Positions 52,828 through 61,569 of a stretch of DNA of 64,000 nt are shown here, in pieces; position 1 is the first letter of the stretch; every line of letters starts with the position of its first letter. The notes under the pieces are model-generated. The model was not told the DNA's origin. It worked only from the letters and a program-made list of their open reading frames with translations, and searched no databases. The stretch spans positions 1 to 64,000 of the forward strand of contig NZ_CP139981.1 in the NCBI RefSeq assembly GCF_034424525.1. Reading direction: 5' to 3'. Made by a program: the position numbers and the translations under genes. The DNA comes from Sphingobium yanoikuyae. Lineage in GTDB: Bacteria > Pseudomonadota > Alphaproteobacteria > Sphingomonadales > Sphingomonadaceae.

Positions 52828-53205
52828 GTGTCCGATGCCCCCTACACAGCGTCCCGTCTGGCCCATGATGCCGGAGTGAGCGTACATATTGTGCGCGACT
52901 ATGTGCTGCGCGGGCTGCTGCGCCCGGCGCGCCGCACGCAGAGCGGTCACCGTCTCTATGACGATCATGCGCTGGAGCGGATGCGCTTCGTGCGCACCTT
53001 GTTCGAGGCGGGCGTCGGCCTCGATGAACTGACCAGGCTGTGTCACGCTCTGGACGGCGGCGGCGGCGATGCCATCGAATTTCTGCTATGCCTGCGGGCA
53101 CGACTTGCCGCGCGGCGCGCGGCCCTGGACGTGCTGGACGGGCATCTGGAGCAAATGATTTCCGCCATCGGTGCCGACACCGCCAAAGAATCCGCCCGTG
53201 CCTGA
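52828..53205 (+). CDS. merD: MerD co-regulator
   Basis: 125 aa from GTG 52828, preceded by GAGGAGG; ATG 52804 and ATG 52741 are in-frame alternatives. [43 protein letters not shown] matches MerD, a MerR relative that displaces MerR and shuts the operon down. Confidence 0.88.
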   Translation: MSDAPYTASRLAHDAGVSVHIVRDYVLRGLLRPARRTQSGHRLYDDHALERMRFVRTLFEAGVGLDELTRLCHALDGGGGDAIEFLLCLRARLAARRAALDVLDGHLEQMISAIGADTAKESARA

Positions 53206-53402
53206 CAACCCTGCTTCCGAATCATCCTTCCACTGCCGCCTTTGGCCGGGCGGGTCGCCGCAATTGCGCCCGGCCAGCGCCGCATCGCTGACCATAGGCG
53301 ATCATACCCGTGCCCCCGCCCGGGCGATCGCCTGTTCGCGGCGGCGATGCGGCGCATCATCTCTCGTCGCGCCGCGTTTGATTTCCGCCCCCCGTTCCTG
53401 CT
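53206..53402 (+). other. gap where merE is expected
   Basis: Many mer operons carry merE after merD. Here about 200 bp hold an open but Pro/Arg-rich frame that starts near the merD stop ([18 protein letters not shown]) without membrane helices or a clear MerE Cys pair. It may be a frameshifted small gene; I cannot support a functional product. Confidence 0.3.
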
Positions 53403-53408
53403 GTGACA

Positions 53409-54053
53409 ATGTCGTTTTCTGAGTTCATCATCGACACATTGCTGCCGCTTGTCGCCGCCGCGACGGTCGGCCTGACACTGGGCTTCGAGCGTGAACTGGC
53501 GCGCAAACCCGCAGGCCTTCGGACACAGTTTCTGATCACGTTGGGCACGGCCATATTCGTCCTGGCTGGGCGCTCAATTCCGGGGATGGAAACCGGACGG
53601 GTCGCGGCAAATGTGGTGACGGGCCTCGGGTTTCTGGGTGCGGGAGTTATATTGCAGCATCGCGGCACCGTGCGCGGGTTGACGACCGCCGCTCTTATCT
53701 GGGTGAACGGCGCGTTGGGCCTTGCTGCCGCCACGCAGGAGTATGTGTTGGCGGGCGTAGGCGTCGGTCTGGCGCTGGCCGCGCTGCGCGTGCTTGCGCT
53801 CATCGAAAAACGCTTAGGCGAAAAGTGGCAAATCCTCGAATATCAAATTACAACATATGAGAACGAGAGCGTTGTCCAAGCCATCCACGACGCTCTCAGC
53901 AAATGCCGATTACAGGAAGGTCCGCTTGCATACGAACGACAGGACGGGGTAACCCGGATGCATATCTCGTTCTGCGACACTCCCACGCGGCACCGTGAAT
54001 TCTTGGAGCAGCTCCGCAAGATGTCAGACGTCACAGATGTCAGGGTGCTGTGA
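53409..54053 (+). CDS. MgtC/SapB-family membrane protein at the end of the mer operon
   Basis: 214 aa from ATG 53409. Hydrophobic N-terminal half with ATVGLTLGFERELARKPAGLRTQFLITLG, VVTGLGFLGAGVIL and VRGLTTAALIWVNGALGLAAA, the MgtC motifs. The C-terminal half is a soluble domain of about 85 residues. MgtC proteins modulate ion homeostasis and P-type ATPases; its task in mercury resistance is not known. Confidence 0.88.
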   Translation: MSFSEFIIDTLLPLVAAATVGLTLGFERELARKPAGLRTQFLITLGTAIFVLAGRSIPGMETGRVAANVVTGLGFLGAGVILQHRGTVRGLTTAALIWVNGALGLAAATQEYVLAGVGVGLALAALRVLALIEKRLGEKWQILEYQITTYENESVVQAIHDALSKCRLQEGPLAYERQDGVTRMHISFCDTPTRHREFLEQLRKMSDVTDVRVL

Positions 54054-54178
54054 CGTCAGGCTGTGATCAGGTTGATCGCGGTTACTCGATGGAGGCCCGC
54101 CCCTTCCCCGATCGACGGTTCTCCGAACGTTCTCACTTAGCGTTGTCTGGCGTACTTTCCACGCTGTGCCCTCCGATT

Positions 54179-54567
54179 GGCTTGAACAACCGGAACTGCG
54201 ACGTGCCTGTCAGGCCGGTCTCAACAAAGGCGAGGCGAGGCACACGCTTGCCGCCGCCATCTATACCAACCGGCAGGGTCGGTTCACCGATCGCTCGCTG
54301 GAAAATCAGGAATTTCGCGCATCTGGGCTGAACCTGCTGATTGCGGCGATTTCCTACTGGAACACGGTCTATCTCGACCGGGCCGCCCAGCACCTCAACG
54401 CTGTCGGCACGACGTTCGATGCGGCACTGCTTGCGCACCTTTCTCCGATGGGCTGGGCGCACATCAGTCTGACCGGCGATTACCTCTGGGAGCAGGCCAG
54501 GCGACTTCCAGCAGGTGAATTCCACCCACTCAACGAGCCAATGGCGCGGTTGAAGCGTGTAGCGTAG
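54179..54567 (+). pseudogene. tnpA: tnpA of the outer transposon, C-terminal part
   Basis: The last 129 residues (WLEQPELRRACQAGLNKGEARHTLAAAIYTNRQGRF ... YWNTVYLDRAAQHLNAVG) continue the frame broken at 45334. An in-frame ATG is absent in this part except by starting within the inner repeat. Confidence 0.9.
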
Positions 54568-54626
54568 CCCATGTTCCGCTTATGTCCGAGAAATCGTTGT
54601 CTGGCGAACAAACCTTGAGGTGACGC

Positions 54627-54857
54627 CTACTTGCCGTGCTTGGTCCAACCAACGCTGTTTGCACGTTCCAAAGCGACCAAGGCGTCTGATACCGCCTTCT
54701 GCGCGACTAGAAGATAACCTTCGGCAATGCTGGGCCATGTTAGCTCATCGAACGGATTTGTGACGTTGCCGCTGAAATAGTCGAGAGCTTCATGGGCGCG
54801 TGCAGCCGCCTCGATTACCTTGGCGGTATGTTTCTTTGCCCTGTCAGATTTCTTCAT
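54627..54857 (-). CDS. hypothetical backbone protein (intact copy)
   Basis: 76 aa. Basic N-terminus (MKKSDRAKKHTAKVIEAAA), then helical ([38 protein letters not shown]). No family recognised. Its TAG stop is formed by the terminal repeat of the outer transposon, so the native 3' end may be altered. A truncated relative lies at 32273. Confidence 0.6.
   Translation of the reverse strand: MKKSDRAKKHTAKVIEAAARAHEALDYFSGNVTNPFDELTWPSIAEGYLLVAQKAVSDALVALERANSVGWTKHGK
54633..54807 (+). repeat. 175-bp direct repeat, right copy (partner 32279-32453)
   Basis: Same orientation as the left copy, four differences in 175 positions. It closes the metal/sulfur island on the right. Confidence 0.85.
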
Positions 54858-54894
54858 CGTGCCTCATGAAGCCATAGCCCATCAAGAGATCGCA

Positions 54895-54916
54895 AGCGGT
54901 GGCAGCTGCCACCGCT
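54895..54916. repeat. dispersed palindrome, exact core in a 22-bp perfect palindrome
   Basis: The core is at 54898-54913, extended by AGC and GCT. It is the first copy after the island, at the 3' end of the transfer operon, and may terminate that operon. Confidence 0.85.
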
Positions 54917-55366
54917 CTACCTTCCGTCAGTTTTGAGCCTGTCACGATCTACGGACAGCTGGGGTAGGACCGGATACTTTAAGGCTTCACGCTCCCGCGC
55001 CCGACCTTCATCTATCCCGTATGATGTGCCAATCATCAAACCTACGAAGAACACGGGGATCAAGAGCAGAAGCATCGAGCCGAAGCGTGTTCTACGGCGA
55101 GAGCTTTGGATCGCGAGCGCATCACGTTGCAGCTTGAGAGCTGTTATGATCGTCTCGGTAGCAAGGGTGATTTCATGGGCGTCGTCGCCCACATTTGTAA
55201 GCAATTGCTCAACGTCCGTCAGAGGGCGTTCCACCTGTTTACCCACTTCGCTTAGATCAGACCAAGCGAGGTTTCTGGAATGAATCACGCGAAGCAAGGT
55301 TTCAATGTGACGATCGAGATCGGACACGCCTCTCGATGGCACCGGATCAGACCGGGGAATGTTCAT
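54917..55366 (-). CDS. single-pass membrane protein at the end of the transfer operon
   Basis: 149 aa from ATG 55366. A soluble helical N-terminal part (HIETLLRVIHSRN, VEQLLTNVGDDAHEITLATETIITALKLQRDAL), one membrane helix near residues 98-116 (MLLLLIPVFFVGLMIGTSYG), then a short tail. No family recognised. Confidence 0.55.
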   Translation of the reverse strand: MNIPRSDPVPSRGVSDLDRHIETLLRVIHSRNLAWSDLSEVGKQVERPLTDVEQLLTNVGDDAHEITLATETIITALKLQRDALAIQSSRRRTRFGSMLLLLIPVFFVGLMIGTSYGIDEGRAREREALKYPVLPQLSVDRDRLKTDGR

Positions 55367-55405
55367 CGTGCGGTTTCCTGTTTCCAAAAGGCATGTGCCA
55401 TGCAC

Positions 55406-56584
55406 TTAGCGCGAGCGGGACGGCTTCCGCTCCTGCTGGCGAAGCGTCAAATCCTCGCGCGCTATGCGGGTAGCCTCGTTCTGGCGCTGTTGCTCGAAAC
55501 GGGCCGCAGGAATCGGTCCGCCGTTCTCAATCCGCTTGGCCACCGTTTCCTTCGCGTTCTCGATGTAGCGCGCCTGATCCTCCTTTTTGGGAAAGCGCGT
55601 TTTAGCTTCGATTGAGGCCGCCAGGACGTGCGACTGCGCGGCCTTGAATTGCGGATCGGTCGCATTCTCGCGGTGGGAGTTACGGCGGAATTGCTCGGCC
55701 GCTGCGCGAGACTCGGTAGGGTCTTGCTTTGCCATGCTCGCTCTTTTCGTAGGGTCTTGAGCTTCGCGCGCCTTGTCACGCGCCGCCAGTCTTTCTCCCT
55801 CAAGCTTCAGCTGGGGAGAAGGCTCGAAGTCTTTGACGGCGACACCGGCGCGGGCGGCTTCCAGATAGACCGCCTTCTTGAAATCATCGCTGCCATGAAC
55901 ACGGATCGACTGCCAGCCATTATGCTTCGCAATGGCGACCGCATCGCCAATCGCATGGTCCTTGTTGATCCGAATGCCATCTTGTCCCTTGATCGACATA
56001 TCGGGCTTTTCATCGCGGCCGCTCCGAAACAGATCGTCGCCTACGCGCAGATATTTGCGTTCGATCTGCGCCGGAAGGGCCAAGGTTGTATCCTCGACCT
56101 TCTTGTCTTGGTTCGCCGTCTTCGACGGAGCGTCGGCGCGGGAGGGCGCAGGCTCTGATTTTTCCGCCTTCGACCGTTCGCCCTCAACAATATTCAGCGC
56201 CTTGTCGGCCGGGGCCGATGGTGCCGCTTCGCGCTTTACCGTCCGAGGCCAAGCCTCAACATCGGCCAGCGCGGCGCGCTCGCGGGGCTCCAATTCAGCG
56301 GCAGGCGCCCCGCGTTTTACGGCGCTATGATAGTCCCTAATAGCAGGGCTTAAGTATTGCCCCACCGGCGTTGAGCCATCGTTCTGCCAGTCCGTGGATG
56401 CTAGCCAAGCAGTTTTGCCACCTTTCTGCATCGTCAGCGAATGATCGCCATTGTCCGCCTTGACGTAAGCCTGCATCGCATCGGGAAGAGTAGCGAACGA
56501 CTGTTTGCTGTTCCCCGGTCCGCCGCGAACTTCGAAAGGGCGTGGCTCAGATGCACCGCGCTGGCTTGTGTCATCATCGGCCAT
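55406..56584 (-). CDS. LPD7-domain protein next to virD4
   Basis: 392 aa from ATG 56584, overlapping virD4 by 11 bp. The central region (LRVGDDLFRSGRDEKPDMSIKGQDGIRINKDHAIGDAVAIAKHNGWQSIRVHGSDDFKKAVYLEAARAGVAVKDFEP) matches the large polyvalent protein-associated domain 7 often fused to relaxases. Here it stands alone, with charged flanks and an Arg-rich end. A helper of strand transfer or a co-transferred protein is possible. Confidence 0.75.
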   Translation of the reverse strand: MADDDTSQRGASEPRPFEVRGGPGNSKQSFATLPDAMQAYVKADNGDHSLTMQKGGKTAWLASTDWQNDGSTPVGQYLSPAIRDYHSAVKRGAPAAELEPRERAALADVEAWPRTVKREAAPSAPADKALNIVEGERSKAEKSEPAPSRADAPSKTANQDKKVEDTTLALPAQIERKYLRVGDDLFRSGRDEKPDMSIKGQDGIRINKDHAIGDAVAIAKHNGWQSIRVHGSDDFKKAVYLEAARAGVAVKDFEPSPQLKLEGERLAARDKAREAQDPTKRASMAKQDPTESRAAAEQFRRNSHRENATDPQFKAAQSHVLAASIEAKTRFPKKEDQARYIENAKETVAKRIENGGPIPAARFEQQRQNEATRIAREDLTLRQQERKPSRSR

Positions 56585-58490
56585 ATTCTTCTCCTTCACT
56601 TAGAACTAGATCCCGGCGCTGGCCTTCCCACTCCTCTTTTGTCGGGTCGGGACCAATAATGTCGTCGAAGTCGATTTCATCGAAAGCCATGCTGCCGTCC
56701 TTCACTGTCAGGTTCGGCATGTCGCGATCGAGGGCGAGAACGTCTTCGGGAATGTCCTGCACCTGGTCATCGGCCAGTGCGGAATAATCGTTGAAAGCCG
56801 CCAGCTCTTCATCGCTCAGATCATCGATGGTCGCGATCGGGGCGATCGGCTTGGGCAGCGCCGGCACTTTCGGCGCAGGCGTCAAGCGCGAGCGGAACAC
56901 GGCATCCTTGAAGTAGCGAATTTTCTTCCCGCGAATGACGGGGATACCGCCCCGGATGACGAGAATATCGTCTTCGGGCAGCTGCATCAGCTCTTGAGGG
57001 AGCATCAGTGCGCGCCGCTGTTCGGAGATTGTCTTGCTTCGATTGGCGAGCAATCCATGTATCGTCAGGGACCGGCTTTCCGCATCCTGACCGAGATAAC
57101 CGAGGCGTTCGGACAGTTCCTTTGCGACCCGCAGTTCCTTGGGCGTGAAGGCAATTTCGACCCCGCAGTTTGATACGATTTCGTCCGCGCCATGCTCCCC
57201 ATAGACATTTCGCAGCTGGGAGCGTGACTGGATGACGGGAAGCAGACGAAGCCCATAGCCGCGCACATAGGAGAACGCATTTGCAATGACCTGGGCGCGG
57301 CCGAGCCGCGCAAATTCGTCCAGAATGAGCAGCACGGACAGCTTTTCGCTATCGTCGGGCAGTTGCCGCGTGTTGAGGTCGATCAGCTGTTGGAAAAACA
57401 GATTGTAGAGCGGCGCGACCCTATCGAGTTCATCCGGCGAAACGCCGAGATAGATCGAGGTCGGGATGCGGCGAAGGTCCGTCAGGGAAAAGTCGCTTTC
57501 GGCAGTCGCGCGATCGACAATCGGATTGATCCAGAGATTGAGCTTGGAGGTGACGGTCTGGATAATGCCGGTGAATGTGTTGTCAGCGCTGGACGTAAAA
57601 TCGCTCAACGCAGCGCGGCACCCTTCCGATAGCGCACCATCGCCGGCTTCCTTGGCGAAGAATGCCTTCATCCCTGGCATCGTGATGGTCCGGTAGATCT
57701 CGCCAAACGAGAAGGGACGTTCAGGCTTGGCCGCGATCCACGATGCAATGCCGACAAATGCCGTGCGGGCTGATTCCGTCCAGAACGCCTCGCCCTTTTC
57801 CGGAGGCACGAAGAGCATCGTGGCGATCTTCTGCAATTCGACCAGAACCTCAATCGGGTCGGACCTGTTGATGTAGCTGAGCGGGTTGTAGCGGGCCGTG
57901 CGGCCTTCCCTGTCCGTAGGGTTGAACAGGACAACCTTTTGGCCGCCTTTGCGGCGGAAACCCGCCGTGATTTCGTAGTTCTCACGCTTAATATCGAGCA
58001 CGACAACCGAATCCGGCCATTGCAACAGATTGGGAATGACGATGCCGACGCCCTTGCCCGATCCGGTAGGGGCTTCGAGCAATACATGCTCCATCTTACC
58101 CACCATGAGAAAGCCGTTGCGGAAAAAGCCATTGCGGAAGCGGCCGAGCACAATGCCCTTTTTCGCGCGAAGGCCCGCCTTGCGGATTTCACCTTCGCGC
58201 GCGAAACGAGCTTCACCGTGAAGGTTCTTTTTCGGCCGCAGGACGATCGCCATGAGCAACACCGGCAACGGCACGCCTATGACCGCGCCTCGCCAAAGCG
58301 CTTCGGTCACGACAGGATCATGCCGGTAATACCAGAAGAAGCCGGGGAGCGTGAGCGGATCATAAGCCGCGGCGGGCATCTTAAGGAAGAACCACGCCAC
58401 CGTGCCGGTCAGCAGGCCGATCAGCAGGAGCGTGATCGGAAGGAGGACGAGGGCCAGTGCGAGCCTGTTAGAGCCTGTTTTCTGGATCAA
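56574..58490 (-). CDS. virD4: VirD4/TraG coupling protein
   Basis: 638 aa. Two N-terminal membrane helices (about 10-37 and 66-84), Walker A APTGSGKGVG, Walker B LLILDEFARLG, and the TraG motifs HVLLEAP and DKLNLW-like downstream. The acidic C-terminal extension (about 560-638) may bind substrates. It hands the relaxase-DNA complex to the VirB channel. It overlaps virB11 by 23 bp. Confidence 0.94.
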   Translation of the reverse strand: MIQKTGSNRLALALVLLPITLLLIGLLTGTVAWFFLKMPAAAYDPLTLPGFFWYYRHDPVVTEALWRGAVIGVPLPVLLMAIVLRPKKNLHGEARFAREGEIRKAGLRAKKGIVLGRFRNGFFRNGFLMVGKMEHVLLEAPTGSGKGVGIVIPNLLQWPDSVVVLDIKRENYEITAGFRRKGGQKVVLFNPTDREGRTARYNPLSYINRSDPIEVLVELQKIATMLFVPPEKGEAFWTESARTAFVGIASWIAAKPERPFSFGEIYRTITMPGMKAFFAKEAGDGALSEGCRAALSDFTSSADNTFTGIIQTVTSKLNLWINPIVDRATAESDFSLTDLRRIPTSIYLGVSPDELDRVAPLYNLFFQQLIDLNTRQLPDDSEKLSVLLILDEFARLGRAQVIANAFSYVRGYGLRLLPVIQSRSQLRNVYGEHGADEIVSNCGVEIAFTPKELRVAKELSERLGYLGQDAESRSLTIHGLLANRSKTISEQRRALMLPQELMQLPEDDILVIRGGIPVIRGKKIRYFKDAVFRSRLTPAPKVPALPKPIAPIATIDDLSDEELAAFNDYSALADDQVQDIPEDVLALDRDMPNLTVKDGSMAFDEIDFDDIIGPDPTKEEWEGQRRDLVLSEGEEYGR

Positions 58491-59460
58491 AATATATCTC
58501 CGTCACGCGAAAGCGGCCTTCGACCTTCTTGGTCTGCACGACCACATCAACCAGCAGCTTGAGCAGGCTGCGAATGTCGTCACGGGCCAGATCGGCGCCG
58601 CCCTCGCTTTCCTTGACCAGCAATGTCAGCTGTTCGAACGCGAGTTCGGCCGAGTCCGCATGGATCGTCGTGATCGAGCCGGGATGGCCTGAGTTGACGT
58701 TGCGGAGATAGAAGAACGCGGTGCCGTCGCGCAGCTCCTGCAACAGTATCCGGTCAGGCCGCATACGCAGGGCCGATTCCAGAAGATCCTTTGCAGAGAT
58801 TTTCGCGGTGCCCTGCTTGTCCTTCGCGTAGAGCATGTGGACCACGTTGCGATGCGGAACGACCAATTCGCGCGTGTCTTCGATCGTCAGCAGCCGCTCA
58901 TGCGGCGGAATGAGCTGGATCAGCCCTTTAGAGAGCGTCGTCTTTCCCGAGCCGGTAGCGCCCGAAATCAGGATATTCTTGCGGCCTTGGACCGCCTTTT
59001 GGAAAAATTCGACGTGCTTTCCTGCGTCGAGCAGATCGCGCAATTCAACATCGAGCGGCGAGACTTGCCTAGTTGCGATCTTTGTCTCGCTAAACAGCCC
59101 ACCGCGCTCGAAGTCCTCCATCGTCAACGTCACCGATGACGGTTTGCGGATGGTGATGGACACGGTGCCGGCAGGGACAGCAGGCGGCACAACCAGCTGC
59201 ACGCGCTCACCGCTGGGGAGGATTGTGGAGCAGATCGGCGTGGACTGGCTTATGTCCTGATGCGTGAAAGCCGCCGCTGCCCGCGCGAGCGCGAGCAGCG
59301 ACTTTTCATTGAGGTCAGGCAATGTCTCCCAGGACCATCCATTGCGCGTTTCAATCGCCGCTTCGCCAGCCTTGTTAATCACCAGCTCCGTTACGTCCTC
59401 ACGCGCAAGAAGAGGACGCAGCGGCAGCAGGGCGTTTTCGAGGACAGCCGTATTGCTCAC
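58468..59460 (-). CDS. virB11: VirB11 secretion ATPase
   Basis: 330 aa. Walker A SGATGSGKTTL, Asp box TIEDTREL, Walker B ILLQELRD and His box GHPGSITTIHA, all as in VirB11. Hexameric ATPase on the inner membrane face. Confidence 0.95.
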   Translation of the reverse strand: MSNTAVLENALLPLRPLLAREDVTELVINKAGEAAIETRNGWSWETLPDLNEKSLLALARAAAAFTHQDISQSTPICSTILPSGERVQLVVPPAVPAGTVSITIRKPSSVTLTMEDFERGGLFSETKIATRQVSPLDVELRDLLDAGKHVEFFQKAVQGRKNILISGATGSGKTTLSKGLIQLIPPHERLLTIEDTRELVVPHRNVVHMLYAKDKQGTAKISAKDLLESALRMRPDRILLQELRDGTAFFYLRNVNSGHPGSITTIHADSAELAFEQLTLLVKESEGGADLARDDIRSLLKLLVDVVVQTKKVEGRFRVTEIYFDPENRL

Positions 59461-60725
59461 TGGCCGCGCCTCAGCCGCAGGCCGTAGATGTTGGAGAAAT
59501 CGAAGTCGCGAGCGACCATAATCCCCACTTCCGCGCCCTGATTGATGCGAAGCACCGGCTGAATCTGCATCGTGTCCCGCAAGATCGTGTCCGACGCTTG
59601 GCTGGGAACCCGCGTGACATTATCGGCGTCGGAGACTTCCGAGGCGGCGATCGAGGCGGCATCGTTGAGCGAGCTGAACAACAGCGCGGCCCCGAAGCGT
59701 TCCCAAAAGAAGTTCTTCACGCCGCCTGCCATACCTGAACGGCCAAGCGCGTCGCTGGCGGGCGAACCTACGTCGATCGCCACGCCGCGAGGCGTAACCG
59801 CGCGGTTCCATACCGCAAAGAGACGATATTTGCCGCGCTGGACGCCGGTTTGATATTCGCCCAAGACGCGCGTTCCCTTTTCCAGCAGGACGACGCGGCC
59901 GTTGTCCGAATAAATGTCGCGGGGAATGATGCAGCTGACATATCCGGGCTGACTGGAATCCATCGCCGTTTGCAGCACGCACGGAATGAACGACCCTGCG
60001 AGGATCAGCATATCGCGGTTGCCAATGTCGCGGCCTGACACCCGATCAATTTGCGAGGTTTGGCGCATGTTTTCGAGATTTGTCCGGCGCGATCCACCTT
60101 GCCCATCACCATCGGCCGACGCACCAATCAACTGCGCGCCCTGTGCTCCTGTGCCGCCGCCCATGGGCAGGCCGGTGGCAGCTGCCACCGCTCCACCGAC
60201 CCCGCCGCCGTTTTCGCCACCATAAGCCATGATCCCGGCGCGGCGTTGGGCCTCAGCGATGACTTGCCCCTCAGACTTTTGGGGGCGGCCATTCGCGCCG
60301 CCCGTGCGGGGCGCTTGGCTTCCATCAAGCGCCGGCACTTCCGTCATGGGCACCGGCGCGTTCGGATCATTTGGCGCATCGGCAAGCGTGGGCGCTATGA
60401 TCGACTTGGGATCGTAGTTGGCGAGCTGCCTTTCATCCGGCTTTTCCGCTTTCTCGGCCTTTTCGGTTGGATCGCTCCGCATCGCGTCGATTGTGCTGAA
60501 ACCGAGAACGATCGCGCCGCAGGCAACCGCCGCGAGAACGACCGCCTTTTTGGGGTCGATCGACCTGTTCGGCAGAGCGGCAATCTTCGCCTGGCGCTCG
60601 CTTTGCCGCTCAATATCTTCGGGATCGGGCACCGGCTCAGACGCGAGGGGCCGGTTTTCGACCGTCTCGCCCTGCGAGATGATGTTGTCGCCATGCGGCG
60701 CGTTGTCATGATCGTTCGCAGCCAT
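59457..60725 (-). CDS. virB10: VirB10/TrbI channel protein
   Basis: 422 aa. One membrane helix near residues 64-80 (AVVLAAVACGAIVLGFS), a Pro-rich periplasmic stretch, and the C-terminal TrbI domain (IPCVLQTAMDSSQPGYVSCII, GTRVLGEYQTGVQRGKYRLFAVWN). It spans both membranes. The dispersed palindrome is embedded at 60174-60189, in the Gly/Ala-rich linker. Confidence 0.95.
   Translation of the reverse strand: MAANDHDNAPHGDNIISQGETVENRPLASEPVPDPEDIERQSERQAKIAALPNRSIDPKKAVVLAAVACGAIVLGFSTIDAMRSDPTEKAEKAEKPDERQLANYDPKSIIAPTLADAPNDPNAPVPMTEVPALDGSQAPRTGGANGRPQKSEGQVIAEAQRRAGIMAYGGENGGGVGGAVAAATGLPMGGGTGAQGAQLIGASADGDGQGGSRRTNLENMRQTSQIDRVSGRDIGNRDMLILAGSFIPCVLQTAMDSSQPGYVSCIIPRDIYSDNGRVVLLEKGTRVLGEYQTGVQRGKYRLFAVWNRAVTPRGVAIDVGSPASDALGRSGMAGGVKNFFWERFGAALLFSSLNDAASIAASEVSDADNVTRVPSQASDTILRDTMQIQPVLRINQGAEVGIMVARDFDFSNIYGLRLRRGQ
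60174..60189. repeat. dispersed palindrome inside virB10, exact copy
   Basis: An exact 16-bp copy coding for part of the Ala-rich linker (AVAAATG). Its perfect match within a coding region suggests a protein site rather than a terminator. Confidence 0.85.
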
Positions 60726-60726
60726 T

Positions 60727-61569
60727 TTATTGAACCCCCGTGGTTCGCTCGACTAGGCCAGAGGCCGTGTCAGTTTTGGGATCGCGCCCGTAATAGTCGG
60801 TTTTCTGATTGTGGATGCAGAGCACTTCGAGGCCCCGGCGCAGCCGGATTGTCCTGTAAACCCCGTGCAGCACCACATATTCATCGCGCACATCGAAGGA
60901 GGCGATGGCTTCCGATCCATCAGGATTGACGACGAAGAACGCCGGCAATTCACGCTGGTTGGGGAAGCGCATCACGGTGAACTGTCCATTGTCAGACACT
61001 TCGGAGGGCTGGATGGCCGTCGATCCTTGCATGATGTAATCGGCGTTGCGTGTGCCTTCCAGCACGCCAATATCGAGCGCGGACTTCACCGCGCCGCGTT
61101 CCAAGGCTTTCAGCTGGGCCAGCTGGGCCATTGCGGCTTGCGCCTGCGCCTCGGCCGCTTCCTGTTCAGGATAGCGGAAAACGACCGTATAGAAGCCGCT
61201 GCCGCGCTGCGTTGGCGACAGAGCGAAGCGGTAGCTGCGCGGGCCGTAGCGTGAACGGGTTATGACTGTCAGGTTCGTGCGACCCGCGCGCTCGCGCGGT
61301 TTGATGAAAAGCGAATTGGCAGCCGGTGCGACTTCCCAAGACACGGTATCGCCCAACGCCACATGCTCGACTACTTCATCCTTGGCGAAGACGATTTCCG
61401 TGGCGATGCGGAATACACCCGGAATCTCATAGACTTGCCGATCATTGTAGTTCGCTTCACGAACCCGGTGATCGAGCACCGTCGCATGAGGCGTTTCTTC
61501 GGCCATCGCCGGCGACGCAGCTAGCGCGATCGCGAGCGCAAACGGGGCGCTCCACTTCAACACGGTCAT
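60727..61569 (-). CDS. virB9: VirB9 outer-membrane channel protein
   Basis: 280 aa, signal peptide [23 protein letters not shown]. TrbG/VirB9 domain with [21 protein letters not shown] and RSYRFAL, and a C-terminal part with VFRYPEQEA and [26 protein letters not shown]. Confidence 0.93.
   Translation of the reverse strand: MTVLKWSAPFALAIALAASPAMAEETPHATVLDHRVREANYNDRQVYEIPGVFRIATEIVFAKDEVVEHVALGDTVSWEVAPAANSLFIKPRERAGRTNLTVITRSRYGPRSYRFALSPTQRGSGFYTVVFRYPEQEAAEAQAQAAMAQLAQLKALERGAVKSALDIGVLEGTRNADYIMQGSTAIQPSEVSDNGQFTVMRFPNQRELPAFFVVNPDGSEAIASFDVRDEYVVLHGVYRTIRLRRGLEVLCIHNQKTDYYGRDPKTDTASGLVERTTGVQ

Larger units (their letters stand above)
45335..54173 (+). mobile_element. inner Tn3-family mercury transposon, 8.84 kb, with 5-bp target duplication
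   Basis: The 38-bp inverted repeats 45335-45372 and 54136-54173 differ at two positions; both start GAGGGC and end in ACGCTAAG. CGATT directly flanks both (45330-45334 and 54174-54178). Contents: tnpA (-), res, tnpR (+), merR (-), merT, merP, merF, merA, merB, merD and an mgtC-like gene (+). It gives resistance to inorganic and organic mercury. Intact genes, near-perfect ends and exact duplication suggest recent insertion. Confidence 0.95.
39190..54629 (+). mobile_element. outer Tn3-family mercury transposon (interrupted by the inner one)
   Basis: Terminal repeats at 39190-39251 and, inverted, 54568-54629 agree at about 51 of 62 positions, starting TAGGCGTCACCTCAAG. Inside are tnpR (-), merR (-), merTPA (+) and tnpA (+). 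Without the inner insertion and its 5-bp duplication the element is about 6.6 kb. No matching 5-bp target duplication is seen at its ends: the left flank is a truncated merR, the right flank a backbone gene whose stop codon comes from the repeat, so one flank was rearranged. Confidence 0.85.

Noticed and set aside
39184..54634. target-site duplication of the outer transposon
   Set aside because: The five bases next to the terminal repeats (GGCGA or GAGTA on the left, CTTGC or TACTT on the right, depending on where the repeat is begun) do not match.
5172..54913. explaining the 16-bp palindrome solely as a transcription terminator
   Set aside because: Some copies do lie at gene ends (5172, 10535, 30554, 54898), but others are inside parB and virB10 or within leaders far upstream of starts, and most lack a T-run.
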